Below, piece after piece: positions 8,824 to 16,807 of a DNA stretch of 64,000 bases (its first letter is position 1; each line of letters begins with the position of its first letter). The DNA comes from Pseudanabaena yagii GIHE-NHR1 (GTDB lineage Bacteria; Cyanobacteriota; Cyanobacteriia; Pseudanabaenales; Pseudanabaenaceae): NCBI RefSeq assembly GCF_012863495.1, contig NZ_JAAVJL010000003.1, forward strand, positions 62,001 to 126,000, in the 5' to 3' direction. Position numbers and translations under genes: made by a program. The notes beneath the pieces were generated by a model that did not search any database, was not told the DNA's origin, and saw only the letters and a list, made by a program, of their open reading frames with translations.

Positions 8824-10149
8824 GAGATTGTCAAGCAAAGTGTGTAAAGTCTAGAAACTAGAAGTGGAGACGATCCTCGAAAAGGATAGCAAAGCGATTG
8901 AGTGCAGGTTTCCAGTCACGAATGGGCATCGTCCATTTCTTAGAAAATATTCCGCATTGCCAAATAAAACCAGCTTGAAAGCAGCTTCGTCGGTCGGAAA
9001 AATCTGTTGAGACTTAATCACCTTCCGCAAACTGCTATTCATCGACTCAATGGCATTGGTGGTATAAATCGCCCTACGAATCTCAGTGGAGAAAGCAAGA
9101 AGGGGATAATGTTCGCCAATGACTACGCCAAGACTTGGAGATTGATGGATATTGCTTGTCCCACTTTTCAGCAAACAACTCAAGGTTAAACTCAGCCTCC
9201 GACTCCGTTGCAGCGCTATAAATAGCCTTGAGGTCAGCACAAACTTGCTTGCGCTGTTGCCAAGGTACAAAAGCGACTGAATTCCTGACCATGTGGACAA
9301 TGCATAACTGCACCTGAGTTTTCGGAAATACCGTCTCAATGGCATTAGGGAAACCAGTCAAGCCATCGACACATGCAATCAAAATATCTTTGATGCCACG
9401 GTTGTGAATTTCGGTCAGTACTGACAGCCAGAATTTCGCACCTTCATTGGGAGAAATCCACATACCCAGTAATTCCTTGTACCCATCCATATTCACCGCC
9501 AAGGCAAAGTACAGGGACTTATTAATTACCCTGCCATTGTCTCGGACTTTAATGACCAGACAGTCCAGAAATACGATTGGATAGACCGCATCAAGGGGAC
9601 GATTTTGCCATTGCTTTACCTCATCAATCACGGCATCAGTGACATTGGAGATTAATGTCGGTGATACTTCGACTCCATACATTTCCTGCAACTGGGCTTG
9701 AATATCCCTGACACTCATGCCTCGTGCGTAGAGAGCAATGATTTTTTCATCTAGTCCTGACAAGCGGCTTTGTCCTTTCTTCACCAGATGTGGTTCAAAC
9801 TCACCACTGCGATCTCGCGGTACTGCAATTTCTGCTACGCCAAAGTCCCCTTGGACTTTTTTCTGGCTATAACCATTGCGACTGTTGGTTTGTCCTTCTG
9901 GTCTGGGTTCATGTTTGCCGTAGCCAAGATGGTTTGATAGCTCTGCTTCCAACGCCCGTTCCACCAACGCGGTCGTCAGTTGCTTCAGGATTCCTCCTTC
10001 TCCGAATAGGTCAGGTGGAGTTTTACATTCTTGCAACAATTCGTTTAGCAATTCTTTGCGTATATTCATCTTTTGGGTGTTAGTTATTGTGTGTCTTGAT
10101 TATCTCTCTGTATACTTCCTAGACTTTACACAGATTACTTTACACTCTC
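8824..10149 (-). mobile_element. IS256-family insertion sequence nested in the ISKra4-like element
   Basis: A 1326-bp element. The left end GAGATTGTCAAGCAAAG and the inverted right end GAGAGTGTAAAGTAATC form imperfect inverted repeats that become identical over TGTGTAAAGTCTAG. It is flanked by an 8-bp target duplication GATACTAT (8816-8823 and 10150-10157), the size usual for IS256. It lies inside the ISKra4-like transposase gene, in the opposite orientation, so it arrived second. Its transposase has frameshifts, which makes this copy non-autonomous. Confidence 0.9.
8858..10069 (-). pseudogene. IS256-family (mutator-type) transposase with at least two frameshifts
   Basis: The first 300 or so codons are intact (9083-10069, start MNIRKELLNELLQECK). 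They contain the catalytic Asp residues in FLDCLVIKV and CVDGLTGFP and the HMVRNS segment. Near 9140-9150 the frame changes after SKSWRSHW; the continuation [20 protein letters not shown], which carries the third catalytic acid, is in another frame. A second shift near 8955-8975 moves [20 protein letters not shown] to a third frame, ending at a TAG at 8858-8860. The full protein would have about 400 residues. Two independent frame breaks mean it is decayed, not programmed. Confidence 0.88.
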
Positions 10150-10480
10150 GATACTATTGCTCTTATTGAACAGTGTAAACGTAGGCAGGCTGTTAATTTC
10201 TGTGCCTATCTCCGAAAACATAGACACCGTATTGTCAACTATGATTACTATCAGCGTCAGCTGATTTGTTCTATCGGTTCAGGTGCAGTTGAGTCTGCGG
10301 TAAAGCAGATTGACCGTCGCACTAAAATCTCTGGTGCTCAGTGGAACAAAGATAATGTCCCTCAAGTGCTTGCCCATCTTTGTGCTTATCTCAATGGTTT
10401 ATTGGCTTGCTAGACTATCCCAAAAAAGTGACATGCTCCCAGGGGCTTAAGCCCCTTGTCTGCTTCAACAATTTTTATAA

Positions 10481-10885
10481 TCAGACTTTCTTGAGGGAAA
10501 TATATTTTTCTAAGCAAGTTCTTAGAACATTTACATCAAATAAAATAGGCAAGAAATGAATACTTTTTATCTCTTTAAAATAGAATAAAACTGGAAATCC
10601 GAACCAAAATACTTTCCAGTCTTGCCATTCTTGATAGGGGAAAGTACGGAATTTTTCTTGCGATCGATAAACCTCTAAATCTGTTTCCGTAAATACTAAA
10701 CGAATGGTCGCTGCTTGATAAACTAAAAACAATCCAAAAATTGAAACTACTCCCGCAGCAATTGGTTCTACCCAAATTAGCGGTATACTTGCCAGCACTA
10801 GTACAGCAGGTATTGCATAGCTTGGATTCAGTTCTGTAGCCTGTGATGCAGTCTTGGGATCAATAAAAGGATTTGAAGTAGTCAT
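10481..10885 (-). CDS. DUF3119 family protein
   Basis: A 134-residue membrane-anchored protein. Residues 24-60 hold two short hydrophobic spans (AVLVLASIPLIWVEP and VVSIFGLFLVYQAATI). A soluble part follows with the family pattern TIRLVFTETDLEVYRS, RTFPYQEWQDWKVFWFG and FYFKEIKSIHFLPILFD. This is DUF3119, found in cyanobacteria and plastids; function unknown. Its 3' flank was a palindromic hairpin that the ISKra4-like element has split, so its natural terminator is now divided. No other gene is coupled to it. The call rests on the FPYxEWQxWxxFW and SIHFLPILFD elements. Confidence 0.82.
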   Translation of the reverse strand: MTTSNPFIDPKTASQATELNPSYAIPAVLVLASIPLIWVEPIAAGVVSIFGLFLVYQAATIRLVFTETDLEVYRSQEKFRTFPYQEWQDWKVFWFGFPVLFYFKEIKSIHFLPILFDVNVLRTCLEKYISLKKV

Positions 10886-11076
10886 TATGATTTAAATAAT
10901 TGATTTCTATCTATAGATATACATTTAATTCTAAATCTATGGCTACTTTATTGAAGTGATAAAATCAATAATAGCCACTGAATCCATTCTAGTTAATTCA
11001 TTCTTAAACCTAATTATTTAACTAAATGTATTTTTGGCAAAACTCCGTAATATCTACACAAGCTTAGGAAATCTCT

Positions 11077-11307
11077 ATGAACTTATCCTCAACAGTGAAT
11101 GACTTGGCTCTACCTTTGCGCGAAGCTACCAAAGATCCTAAGGTCTGGAGCGATCTCAAACAAGCGATCGCCACAAGTTCAGGATTTGACAAATGGCAGC
11201 GCTCCCGTCATGGTGAACCTAAAGAAATTTTGGTGGCACAAGAAGGCGTTCTGGATGATCTCGTGCGTAGCTACTTACGTGAGACACTAGAAACGTTAGC
11301 GTATTAA
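11077..11307 (+). CDS. Small conserved protein upstream of an NblB-like gene
   Basis: A 76-residue soluble protein (start MNLSSTVNDLALPLREATKD) ending in DDLVRSYLRETLETLAY. This type of short protein, with its conserved YLRETLETLAY tail, is in my recollection regularly found directly before nblB-like HEAT-repeat genes in cyanobacteria; the function is unknown. The stop codon is 15 bp before the GTG chosen for the NblB-like gene, so the two should be cotranscribed. A role in phycobilisome handling is inferred from this neighbour only. No Cys, metal motif or membrane segment is present. Confidence 0.75.
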   Translation: MNLSSTVNDLALPLREATKDPKVWSDLKQAIATSSGFDKWQRSRHGEPKEILVAQEGVLDDLVRSYLRETLETLAY

Positions 11308-11322
11308 TTGCGAGATTTTCTT

Positions 11323-11988
11323 GTGAGCGAAACCTTTGAAAATTTAAGAGAGCAACTGGCTAAGGATGACATCGGTCTACGAATGAAAGCAATCCATGCT
11401 AGTCGCTCTCTTCCCATGTCTGAGCGATTTAGTTTGTTGGTAATTGGTGCAACCGACTCCAATGCCCGTATTCGTTATGATGCAGTTAGTCAGATCGGTA
11501 CGGTTGGTACGGTTGATTTAGACAAATCTTTAGAAGTTTTAAGCGATCGCCTGCGCGTTGATTCTGAGTTAGATGTTCGTGCTGCTGCCGCTGCTTCCCT
11601 TGGTTCCCTACAGCTTAGCCAAGCTTTTGACCTTCTTCAAGCTGCCTACGAAGCTACCAATGATTGGATGCTGCAATTTAGCATTGTTGCAGCAGTCGGT
11701 GAGCTAGGTGCACCCCAAGGATTAGACTTTCTTACACAAGCTTTGCAAAGTCCTAATGACCTTGTAAAAATCGCTGCGATCGGCTCTCTTGGAGATCTAG
11801 GTAATCCTGATGCTGTTCCTCTTTTACTACCGCTTATCGACGATCCTGATTGGCAAGTACGACATCGTGTATCCCAGTCCTTAGCTCATCTTGGTAGTGA
11901 TGAAGCTAAGTCAGCTCTAGAAAAGCTTGCTAATGATCCAGTGCCTCAGGTAGCTGAATCCGTCAGATCATTTTTAAACGCTCTTTAG
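11323..11988 (+). CDS. HEAT-repeat protein, NblB/phycobilisome-degradation type
   Basis: About 221 residues made almost entirely of HEAT-like helical repeats (for example NARIRYDAVSQIGTVG, DVRAAAAASLGSLQ, LVKIAAIGSLGDLGNPDAV, DWQVRHRVSQSLAHLG). NblB and related bilin-lyase-like HEAT proteins bind phycobilin chromophores or phycobiliproteins and act in phycobilisome breakdown or assembly. I chose the GTG at 11323 because a GAGA lies eight bases upstream; a TTG directly after the previous stop (11308) would add five residues. It follows the 76-residue gene in a probable operon and is closed by the terminator at 12088. Several cyanobacterial paralogues exist, so exact orthology to NblB is unproven. 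Confidence 0.75.
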   Translation: MSETFENLREQLAKDDIGLRMKAIHASRSLPMSERFSLLVIGATDSNARIRYDAVSQIGTVGTVDLDKSLEVLSDRLRVDSELDVRAAAAASLGSLQLSQAFDLLQAAYEATNDWMLQFSIVAAVGELGAPQGLDFLTQALQSPNDLVKIAAIGSLGDLGNPDAVPLLLPLIDDPDWQVRHRVSQSLAHLGSDEAKSALEKLANDPVPQVAESVRSFLNAL

Positions 11989-12087
11989 TAATAAGTTGTG
12001 ATTTTAAATCTAAACTTTTTGGTATAGCGATCGCATCACATTTCAAACTTTGATACTTTATTTCACAACTATAATTTTTAAATACAT

Positions 12088-12122
12088 AAAAAAGGAGAGG
12101 CGCTTTGCACCTCTCCTTTTTT
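12088..12122. terminator. Bidirectional terminator between NblB-like and porin genes
   Basis: Stem AAAAAAGGAGAGG / CCTCTCCTTTTTT with a CGCTTTGCA loop. It sits between two convergent genes, with A- and T-runs at both ends, so it can terminate in either direction. Confidence 0.85.
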
Positions 12123-12142
12123 AAGACGGTATCAACTAAATC

Positions 12143-13762
12143 CTAGAAGGAGAAAGTGGTACGGATTACACCAACAGTTGCAGTACCGTTAGCGGTGTTG
12201 CTACCTTGGTTGAATACAAAGAAGACACCAGGGGTAATGCTAATGTTCTTAGAAACACGGAAGCGGTATAAAGCTTCAAGTTGGTAAGGGGTGCTAGGGC
12301 TAGCAGCAATTCCACTTACGCTGCTTGTGAATAGAGGCTGACCAAAGGTAATAGCAGCGAGGTCACCTTCGCTAAACAAGTCTTTACCAGAAAGAGCAGC
12401 ATTCCAGCTAGTGAGAGTTGCAGAACCAGCAGTAAAGTTAGCAAAAGTCCAAGAACCCCAAGTGTTGAAGGTGAACTTCTTGGTGATATCCCAGATCAAG
12501 CTACCAACAACGGTATCGCTATTAATACCAGAACCTGCTAATGTGCCAAGTGCAGTACCATCACTGTTTAGACCAGTTCCAAGCCCAGTGAAGTTCGCAG
12601 CAACACCAGTAGAGAAGCCACTATTAGTGTAAGCATTTGCGTAACCAAGACCAAAAGTCAAGTTTTCAGAAGGCTTAAGAACAAACTGAGCAGCAATCTT
12701 GGTATCACCACCAGTTACACCACCAGCACCTGTCGCAGCAGCAGCATTAGATGCACTGTAAGCAGCTTGGAAATTAATCTTATCAGAAAGCTTCCAATCG
12801 AAACCAGCAACTGCTAGACCAGTAGCACCACCGTTAGATGCGATGCGAATTAGAGGGCTGAAGCGACCGAAGCGAGAGATTGTTCCTTGGGAATCGCTTT
12901 CAAGGGGATTGAGAGGATTGAGGATATCTTCAGTTTGTCCAATTGGGGCAACATAAGCAGTGAAGCTGTCACCAATTGGGAATCTGTAGTACAAGCGATT
13001 AAGTTCAAATGTGTTAGCATTGGCTGCGGAAACACCATCATAGGAAAGACGAGTGCTTCCGTCGTTAGCCAAGTTGTTGAAGCTAGTAGTATTACTTGCT
13101 TGCAAACGAGTTCTCAACAAGTCCTTACCAGTGAAGCTGGTATCCAAGTTAAGACGAACACGGTAATTGAAAACAACGTTAGTCTTGTCTACACCAGGAG
13201 CAGTTGCAACACCGTCAGAACCAGCAGCTAGACCGAAGATTGCTTCGCCGCGTAGTTTGGTGGTGGTTGAGAACTGTTGAGCTTCGAGCTTGGTGACTTT
13301 AGCGTCAAGAGCATCTACACGACCGCGAAGAGTTGCAAGTTCAGCCGCAAATTCTTCTTGAAGCTTTTGCAAGGTAGCGAGATCTTCTTTGCTTACCTTG
13401 TCAGCTAGACCTGCGGAGATGATTTCATTAATTTTGTCCAAGCAAGCATTTAAGCCAGCAGCAAATTCGTAACGGCTGGTTGCTTGTCTGCCACGGAAAG
13501 TACGATCAGGGTAGCCAGCGATGCAACCATAACGCTCTACCAGGGATTGCAATGCGGTGAAAGCCCAATCGGTAGGCTTAACATCGCTAAGTTGAGATAC
13601 TGAAGTAACGTTTTGAGCTACAGCACTAGGACGCAACTGTAATTGATCAACGGAAGAAGACTGTGCGTTAGCAGCACCGCTCATCATTGCGGATGCAGCA
13701 ACAGCAGCTGAGATTACTACAGGAGTAACTAAGCTTTGATTTTTCTTAGAAAACTTAGACAT
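12143..13762 (-). CDS. Iron-uptake porin (SLH domain plus OprB-type beta-barrel)
   Basis: A 539-residue outer-membrane porin. It has an N-terminal signal peptide (VVISAAVAASAMMSGAANAQ) and then one SLH domain: SQLSDVKPTDWAFTALQSL, then YGCIAGYPDRTFRG and RYEFAAGLNACLDKI. A short coiled coil follows (LAATLRGRVDALDAKVTKLE region), then a long beta-barrel ending in Phe. This is the cyanobacterial SomA/iron-uptake-porin family, which carries inorganic ions across the outer membrane. An ATG four codons upstream (13774) directly abuts a GAGGA ribosome site, so the second ATG, 11 bp from that site, is the better start. The gene has a long upstream region, consistent with strong regulated expression. 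Confidence 0.92.
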   Translation of the reverse strand: MSKFSKKNQSLVTPVVISAAVAASAMMSGAANAQSSSVDQLQLRPSAVAQNVTSVSQLSDVKPTDWAFTALQSLVERYGCIAGYPDRTFRGRQATSRYEFAAGLNACLDKINEIISAGLADKVSKEDLATLQKLQEEFAAELATLRGRVDALDAKVTKLEAQQFSTTTKLRGEAIFGLAAGSDGVATAPGVDKTNVVFNYRVRLNLDTSFTGKDLLRTRLQASNTTSFNNLANDGSTRLSYDGVSAANANTFELNRLYYRFPIGDSFTAYVAPIGQTEDILNPLNPLESDSQGTISRFGRFSPLIRIASNGGATGLAVAGFDWKLSDKINFQAAYSASNAAAATGAGGVTGGDTKIAAQFVLKPSENLTFGLGYANAYTNSGFSTGVAANFTGLGTGLNSDGTALGTLAGSGINSDTVVGSLIWDITKKFTFNTWGSWTFANFTAGSATLTSWNAALSGKDLFSEGDLAAITFGQPLFTSSVSGIAASPSTPYQLEALYRFRVSKNISITPGVFFVFNQGSNTANGTATVGVIRTTFSF

Positions 13763-14447
13763 TTGATTTATCATTCCTCACAACGTGACTATTCTACATC
13801 TAGTCTACCTAAATGTATCAATGTTGGCAGCAAAAAGTTAAGTATTGGGGAACACATTAGCTGTGTACTTATTATAAAAATCCCATAAAACACTACTTAC
13901 GACATATGTAGCAAGATAGATATAGTGGGTTTTGAGTGAATATCCTGTTGGCTATCTCTCAAAAAGCTCCATCAAGCAAAATCATCAACTAAGAAAATTG
14001 ATCTATAAAGATATTTGCTGGAGCAATTGGGCTAAAATACTACAAGTAGGGGAACACTATCCAAGCTGACTCTGCAAATTCGTAAGCCATCTAAGTCTCA
14101 TAAACATTACAAGGAAATAGTGCTAGACACCCTATTCAGCTCGTAGACATTTATCTTGGAAAGTTCTTCAGGATGTCAGACAGAGGTATGCGTTTCGATC
14201 CATATATTTCTAGACAAACTGTAGTTTGAGTTTACAAGAATATTTTCTGAGCTACCAAGGGCATCTCTACAAAGATCCGTCAGCTCTCATTGTATGGATA
14301 GGTATCGAAAATCCTTACTTGTGATGATTGACGATGTTTATCTGTGTTTCTCAGTTTATGTTTCTGAATGTGTTTGTAGTTTGTTGTTGTGTAGCCCCTC
14401 GTTTGCTTTAATTTGCTCACCTTAAACCATCGCTCGAACCTCGCCTC
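13763..14447. other. Long intergenic region between porin and RNB gene
   Basis: About 685 bp between two divergent genes. I see no tRNA, convincing ORF or hairpin of the families found elsewhere. The octamer-like GGGGAACAC occurs twice (near 13849 and 14050). It must hold the promoters of both the porin and the RNB gene, but I cannot place them with confidence. Confidence 0.6.
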
Positions 14448-16766
14448 ATGGAATTCTCGATTACTCAACTGTTAGATAACTTCTCTGATGACAAGCTAGT
14501 TACGCCTAAAGCGATCGAAAAAAAACTTGGAATTAGTGACGATAGCAAAAGCGTCCGTAAGCTCCAAGTTGCCCTTGATGCTCTCGAAAAAATTGGTATT
14601 CTCGAAAAAGATAAAGGACGTTACCGCCGCATCCATGAGGAAGGCTTGGTGGAAGGTCGCTTGCGTTGTTCCAGTAAAGGCTTTTGCTTTGCCATCCAAG
14701 ATGTTGAGGGGGCAGAGGATATATATGTACGAGAGAGCCGTTTGAGTAATGCTTGGAATGGCGATCGCGTATTGGTGCGAGTTACTAAAGATGGAGTCAG
14801 AAGGCGATCACCTGAAGGTGAGGTTCGCTTAATTCTAGAGCGTTCTAATCCCACATTACTATCGACAGTAAAATTGACCGAAGGCAGCTATCGTGCAGTC
14901 CCGCTTGATGATCGCCTGTTGTTTGAAGTTGAGCTAGTACCTGATGAGGAAACGCCTGATCTGAGTGTGGCTGTTGGGAAATTGGTACATTTGGAAATGG
15001 TGAGATTTTCCCTAGGTAATCATTTGCCATTGGGTCGCATTTTACAAGTTTTAGGAGATGATGCTGAATCAACGAATGATATTGATTTGGTCTGTTGCAA
15101 GCATAATTTACCCAGAAGATTTAGTGCTAAGGCTTTGACTGCGGCAGCGAGCTTGCCAAGGGGAGTGAGAAAAGCCGATCTCAAACATCGTCTAGATCTT
15201 CGCAAAACTCTCACCGTCAGAATTGGTAACGCAGCAGCAATTTCCATCGTTCAGAGTGAAACAGGTTGGGAATTGGGTGTCCATATTCCTGATGTTGCTA
15301 CCTATGTAACAGCAGGCTCACCTTTAGACTTAGAAGCACGTAAGCGACTAAGGTCTTTTTTCTTGGGCGATACGATTCTGCCAATGTTGCCTGAGATGAA
15401 TGTTTTTAATCAGCCTGAATATCTCACGATGTCAGTGCTCGTTAAATTAGATCATGATGGTAATGTGCTTTCCTTTGAGATTCAACCTTCTGCAATTTTG
15501 GTGCGAGCAAATCTCAGCTATCAAAGAGCGCAACAAATCCTTGATGGTAAGTTGACTGTTGATGAAGATGCACCAAGTCAAGAAATTGATACAGAAGTAG
15601 AAGAGTTAGTGCATTTAATTGCTAAAGTGGGTGCGCTACTTCAAAACCATTCCAGTGCAATTAGGTTAGTCTTGCCGCAGATTCCTTCTCAAGAAGCTGA
15701 TGAAGGTGTTAGGGGTTTGACAGTAGTGCCTTTGACGCTGCCTATTTCTGGCACTGTGACGGAAGTGATGATTTTGGCTAATAAGGCGATCGCGTTGCAT
15801 TTGCAATCCTTGGCGATTCCTGCCATTTATCTACGCCAATTTCCTCCCGATCAAGGCAAAGTGGATGATTGGATTAAGTTATTAGAGAGTATGGGTATTT
15901 CTGCTCAGTTAGAAACTCCTGAACAGATCCAGATTGCTGATCTACATAGTATTTTGCGTCAGGTAAATCAGCTAGAGCAAGAGGCAACTCGCGATATTCT
16001 CAAATATCTCTTGTTGTCGATGTTTAAGCCTAATGAATATGTGCTTGCACCGACTCTACATTTTGGTTTGGGATTAATCGATCAACCTTACATACATGGC
16101 GTATTTCCCCAACACCATTATGGAGACCTATTAATTCAGCGGACATTGCACACGGTGTTTGAGGAAGGTCGCGATCGTCGCAGCATTCGGATTAAAGATG
16201 GTGTAAATTTGCGAAGTTCTACCGCTCATGGTCAAGTCAATTGGAGCGTCTTGCCTCCCGAAACGGAACGCCAGTTAATTGAAGATTTAGAAGCCATTTT
16301 GCCAAAGCTCAATCAAGCTGATGCTTTGTATCACCGTTCAATTTCTGATTTAGATGGATTGCGTAAGGCGGAATTTATGCGATCGCATACAGGCGGTAAC
16401 TTCTATGGCATCATTACTAGCGTTCAATCCTATGGCTTCTTTGTCGAGATTGAGTCTCTATTAGTAGAGGGCTTAGTTCATGTCAGCTCCCTCAAGGATG
16501 ATTGGTACGAATTCCCCTTAATTAATGGTAAAGGTCGGGCAAGAGCTTCGACTTTACTAGTGGGTCGTCGTAGTGGTCGTCAATATTGCTTGGGTGATCG
16601 CGTTGAAGTACAGGTCAAGGGTGTTGATTACTATCGCCAACAAATTGATTTGGTAGCAGTTGTAACCCCTGAAGGTGATCGTGACTCGTCCACTTCGGAA
16701 TTAGTCTCTATTTCAGAAGCTGATTTAGAGATTCCTGAGGACATCGAGGCAGCAAATATAGAATAA
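14448..16766 (+). CDS. RNB-domain protein, Zam-like, with degenerate catalytic motifs
   Basis: A 772-residue relative of RNase II/R. It has an N-terminal winged-helix-like region (1-65), a cold-shock/OB segment (about 66-200), an RNB domain (about 245-590) and a C-terminal S1 domain (about 640-720, GIITSVQSYGFFVEIESLLVEGLVHVSSL). The RNB scaffold is clear (GWELGVHIPDVATYV, TEVMILANKAIALHL). However, the position of the active-site Asp cluster (DxxxxxDxDDA in active enzymes) reads VRIGNAAAISI (about 257-267), and the SPIRRYxDL box reads VFPQHHYGDL. Length and pattern suggest the cyanobacterial Zam protein, named for acetazolamide resistance. Exonuclease activity looks unlikely; RNA binding remains plausible. 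Confidence 0.82.
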   Translation: MEFSITQLLDNFSDDKLVTPKAIEKKLGISDDSKSVRKLQVALDALEKIGILEKDKGRYRRIHEEGLVEGRLRCSSKGFCFAIQDVEGAEDIYVRESRLSNAWNGDRVLVRVTKDGVRRRSPEGEVRLILERSNPTLLSTVKLTEGSYRAVPLDDRLLFEVELVPDEETPDLSVAVGKLVHLEMVRFSLGNHLPLGRILQVLGDDAESTNDIDLVCCKHNLPRRFSAKALTAAASLPRGVRKADLKHRLDLRKTLTVRIGNAAAISIVQSETGWELGVHIPDVATYVTAGSPLDLEARKRLRSFFLGDTILPMLPEMNVFNQPEYLTMSVLVKLDHDGNVLSFEIQPSAILVRANLSYQRAQQILDGKLTVDEDAPSQEIDTEVEELVHLIAKVGALLQNHSSAIRLVLPQIPSQEADEGVRGLTVVPLTLPISGTVTEVMILANKAIALHLQSLAIPAIYLRQFPPDQGKVDDWIKLLESMGISAQLETPEQIQIADLHSILRQVNQLEQEATRDILKYLLLSMFKPNEYVLAPTLHFGLGLIDQPYIHGVFPQHHYGDLLIQRTLHTVFEEGRDRRSIRIKDGVNLRSSTAHGQVNWSVLPPETERQLIEDLEAILPKLNQADALYHRSISDLDGLRKAEFMRSHTGGNFYGIITSVQSYGFFVEIESLLVEGLVHVSSLKDDWYEFPLINGKGRARASTLLVGRRSGRQYCLGDRVEVQVKGVDYYRQQIDLVAVVTPEGDRDSSTSELVSISEADLEIPEDIEAANIE

Positions 16767-16807
16767 TCTCACTAGCCACAATTACCTCATACCACGAGTT
16801 CCCCACC

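Larger units (their letters stand above)
8016..10413 (+). pseudogene. ISKra4-family transposase, split by an insertion and read in two frames
   Basis: Three pieces make one transposase. The first ORF (8016-8246) starts MTPKQAKKLQEHVQEIAKIL. The second frame, open from 8168, continues TEGRERKLKSILGEI and includes CLGDGHDGVWN and DWYHLMENL up to 8823. The last piece (10158-10413) has GSGAVESAVKQIDRRTKISG. Removing the IS256 element and one 8-bp target copy joins pieces two and three in frame. Pieces one and two meet by a -1 shift at a run of seven T (8173-8179), which could be programmed slippage or damage. The rebuilt product would be 354 residues. With the insertion present it cannot be functional. 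Confidence 0.85.
7945..10440 (+). mobile_element. ISKra4-like insertion sequence, interrupted by an IS256-family element
   Basis: The element is bounded by terminal inverted repeats GGGAGCATGTCACTTTT (7945-7961 and, inverted, 10424-10440). It is flanked by a 9-bp target duplication AGGGGCTTA (7936-7944 and 10441-10449). Without the nested element it would be about 1.16 kb, a small member of the family. Removing it also rebuilds a perfect 22-bp palindrome (ACAAGGGGCTTAAGCCCCTTGT), so the insertion hit a hairpin downstream of the DUF3119 gene. It carries one transposase, now broken. HIP1 sites are absent throughout, as expected for foreign DNA. Confidence 0.85.

Noticed and set aside
8315-8854. 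ORF of 179 codons as a complete gene
   Set aside because: It is the middle part of the split ISKra4-like transposase, open upstream to 8168 and ended artificially by the inserted IS256 element.
8851-9345. Minus-strand ORF of 164 codons as its own gene
   Set aside because: Only its middle carries transposase sequence ([12 protein letters not shown]); it is one frame of the frameshifted IS256 transposase.
13763-14447. tRNA or small RNA gene in the long gap
   Set aside because: I looked for cloverleaf arms and a T-loop (GTTCGANTC-like) and for terminator hairpins and saw none that fit.
14280-14468. Minus-strand ORF before the RNB gene
   Set aside because: Sixty-two residues of low-complexity composition, overlapping the RNB start, with no ribosome site and no family resemblance.
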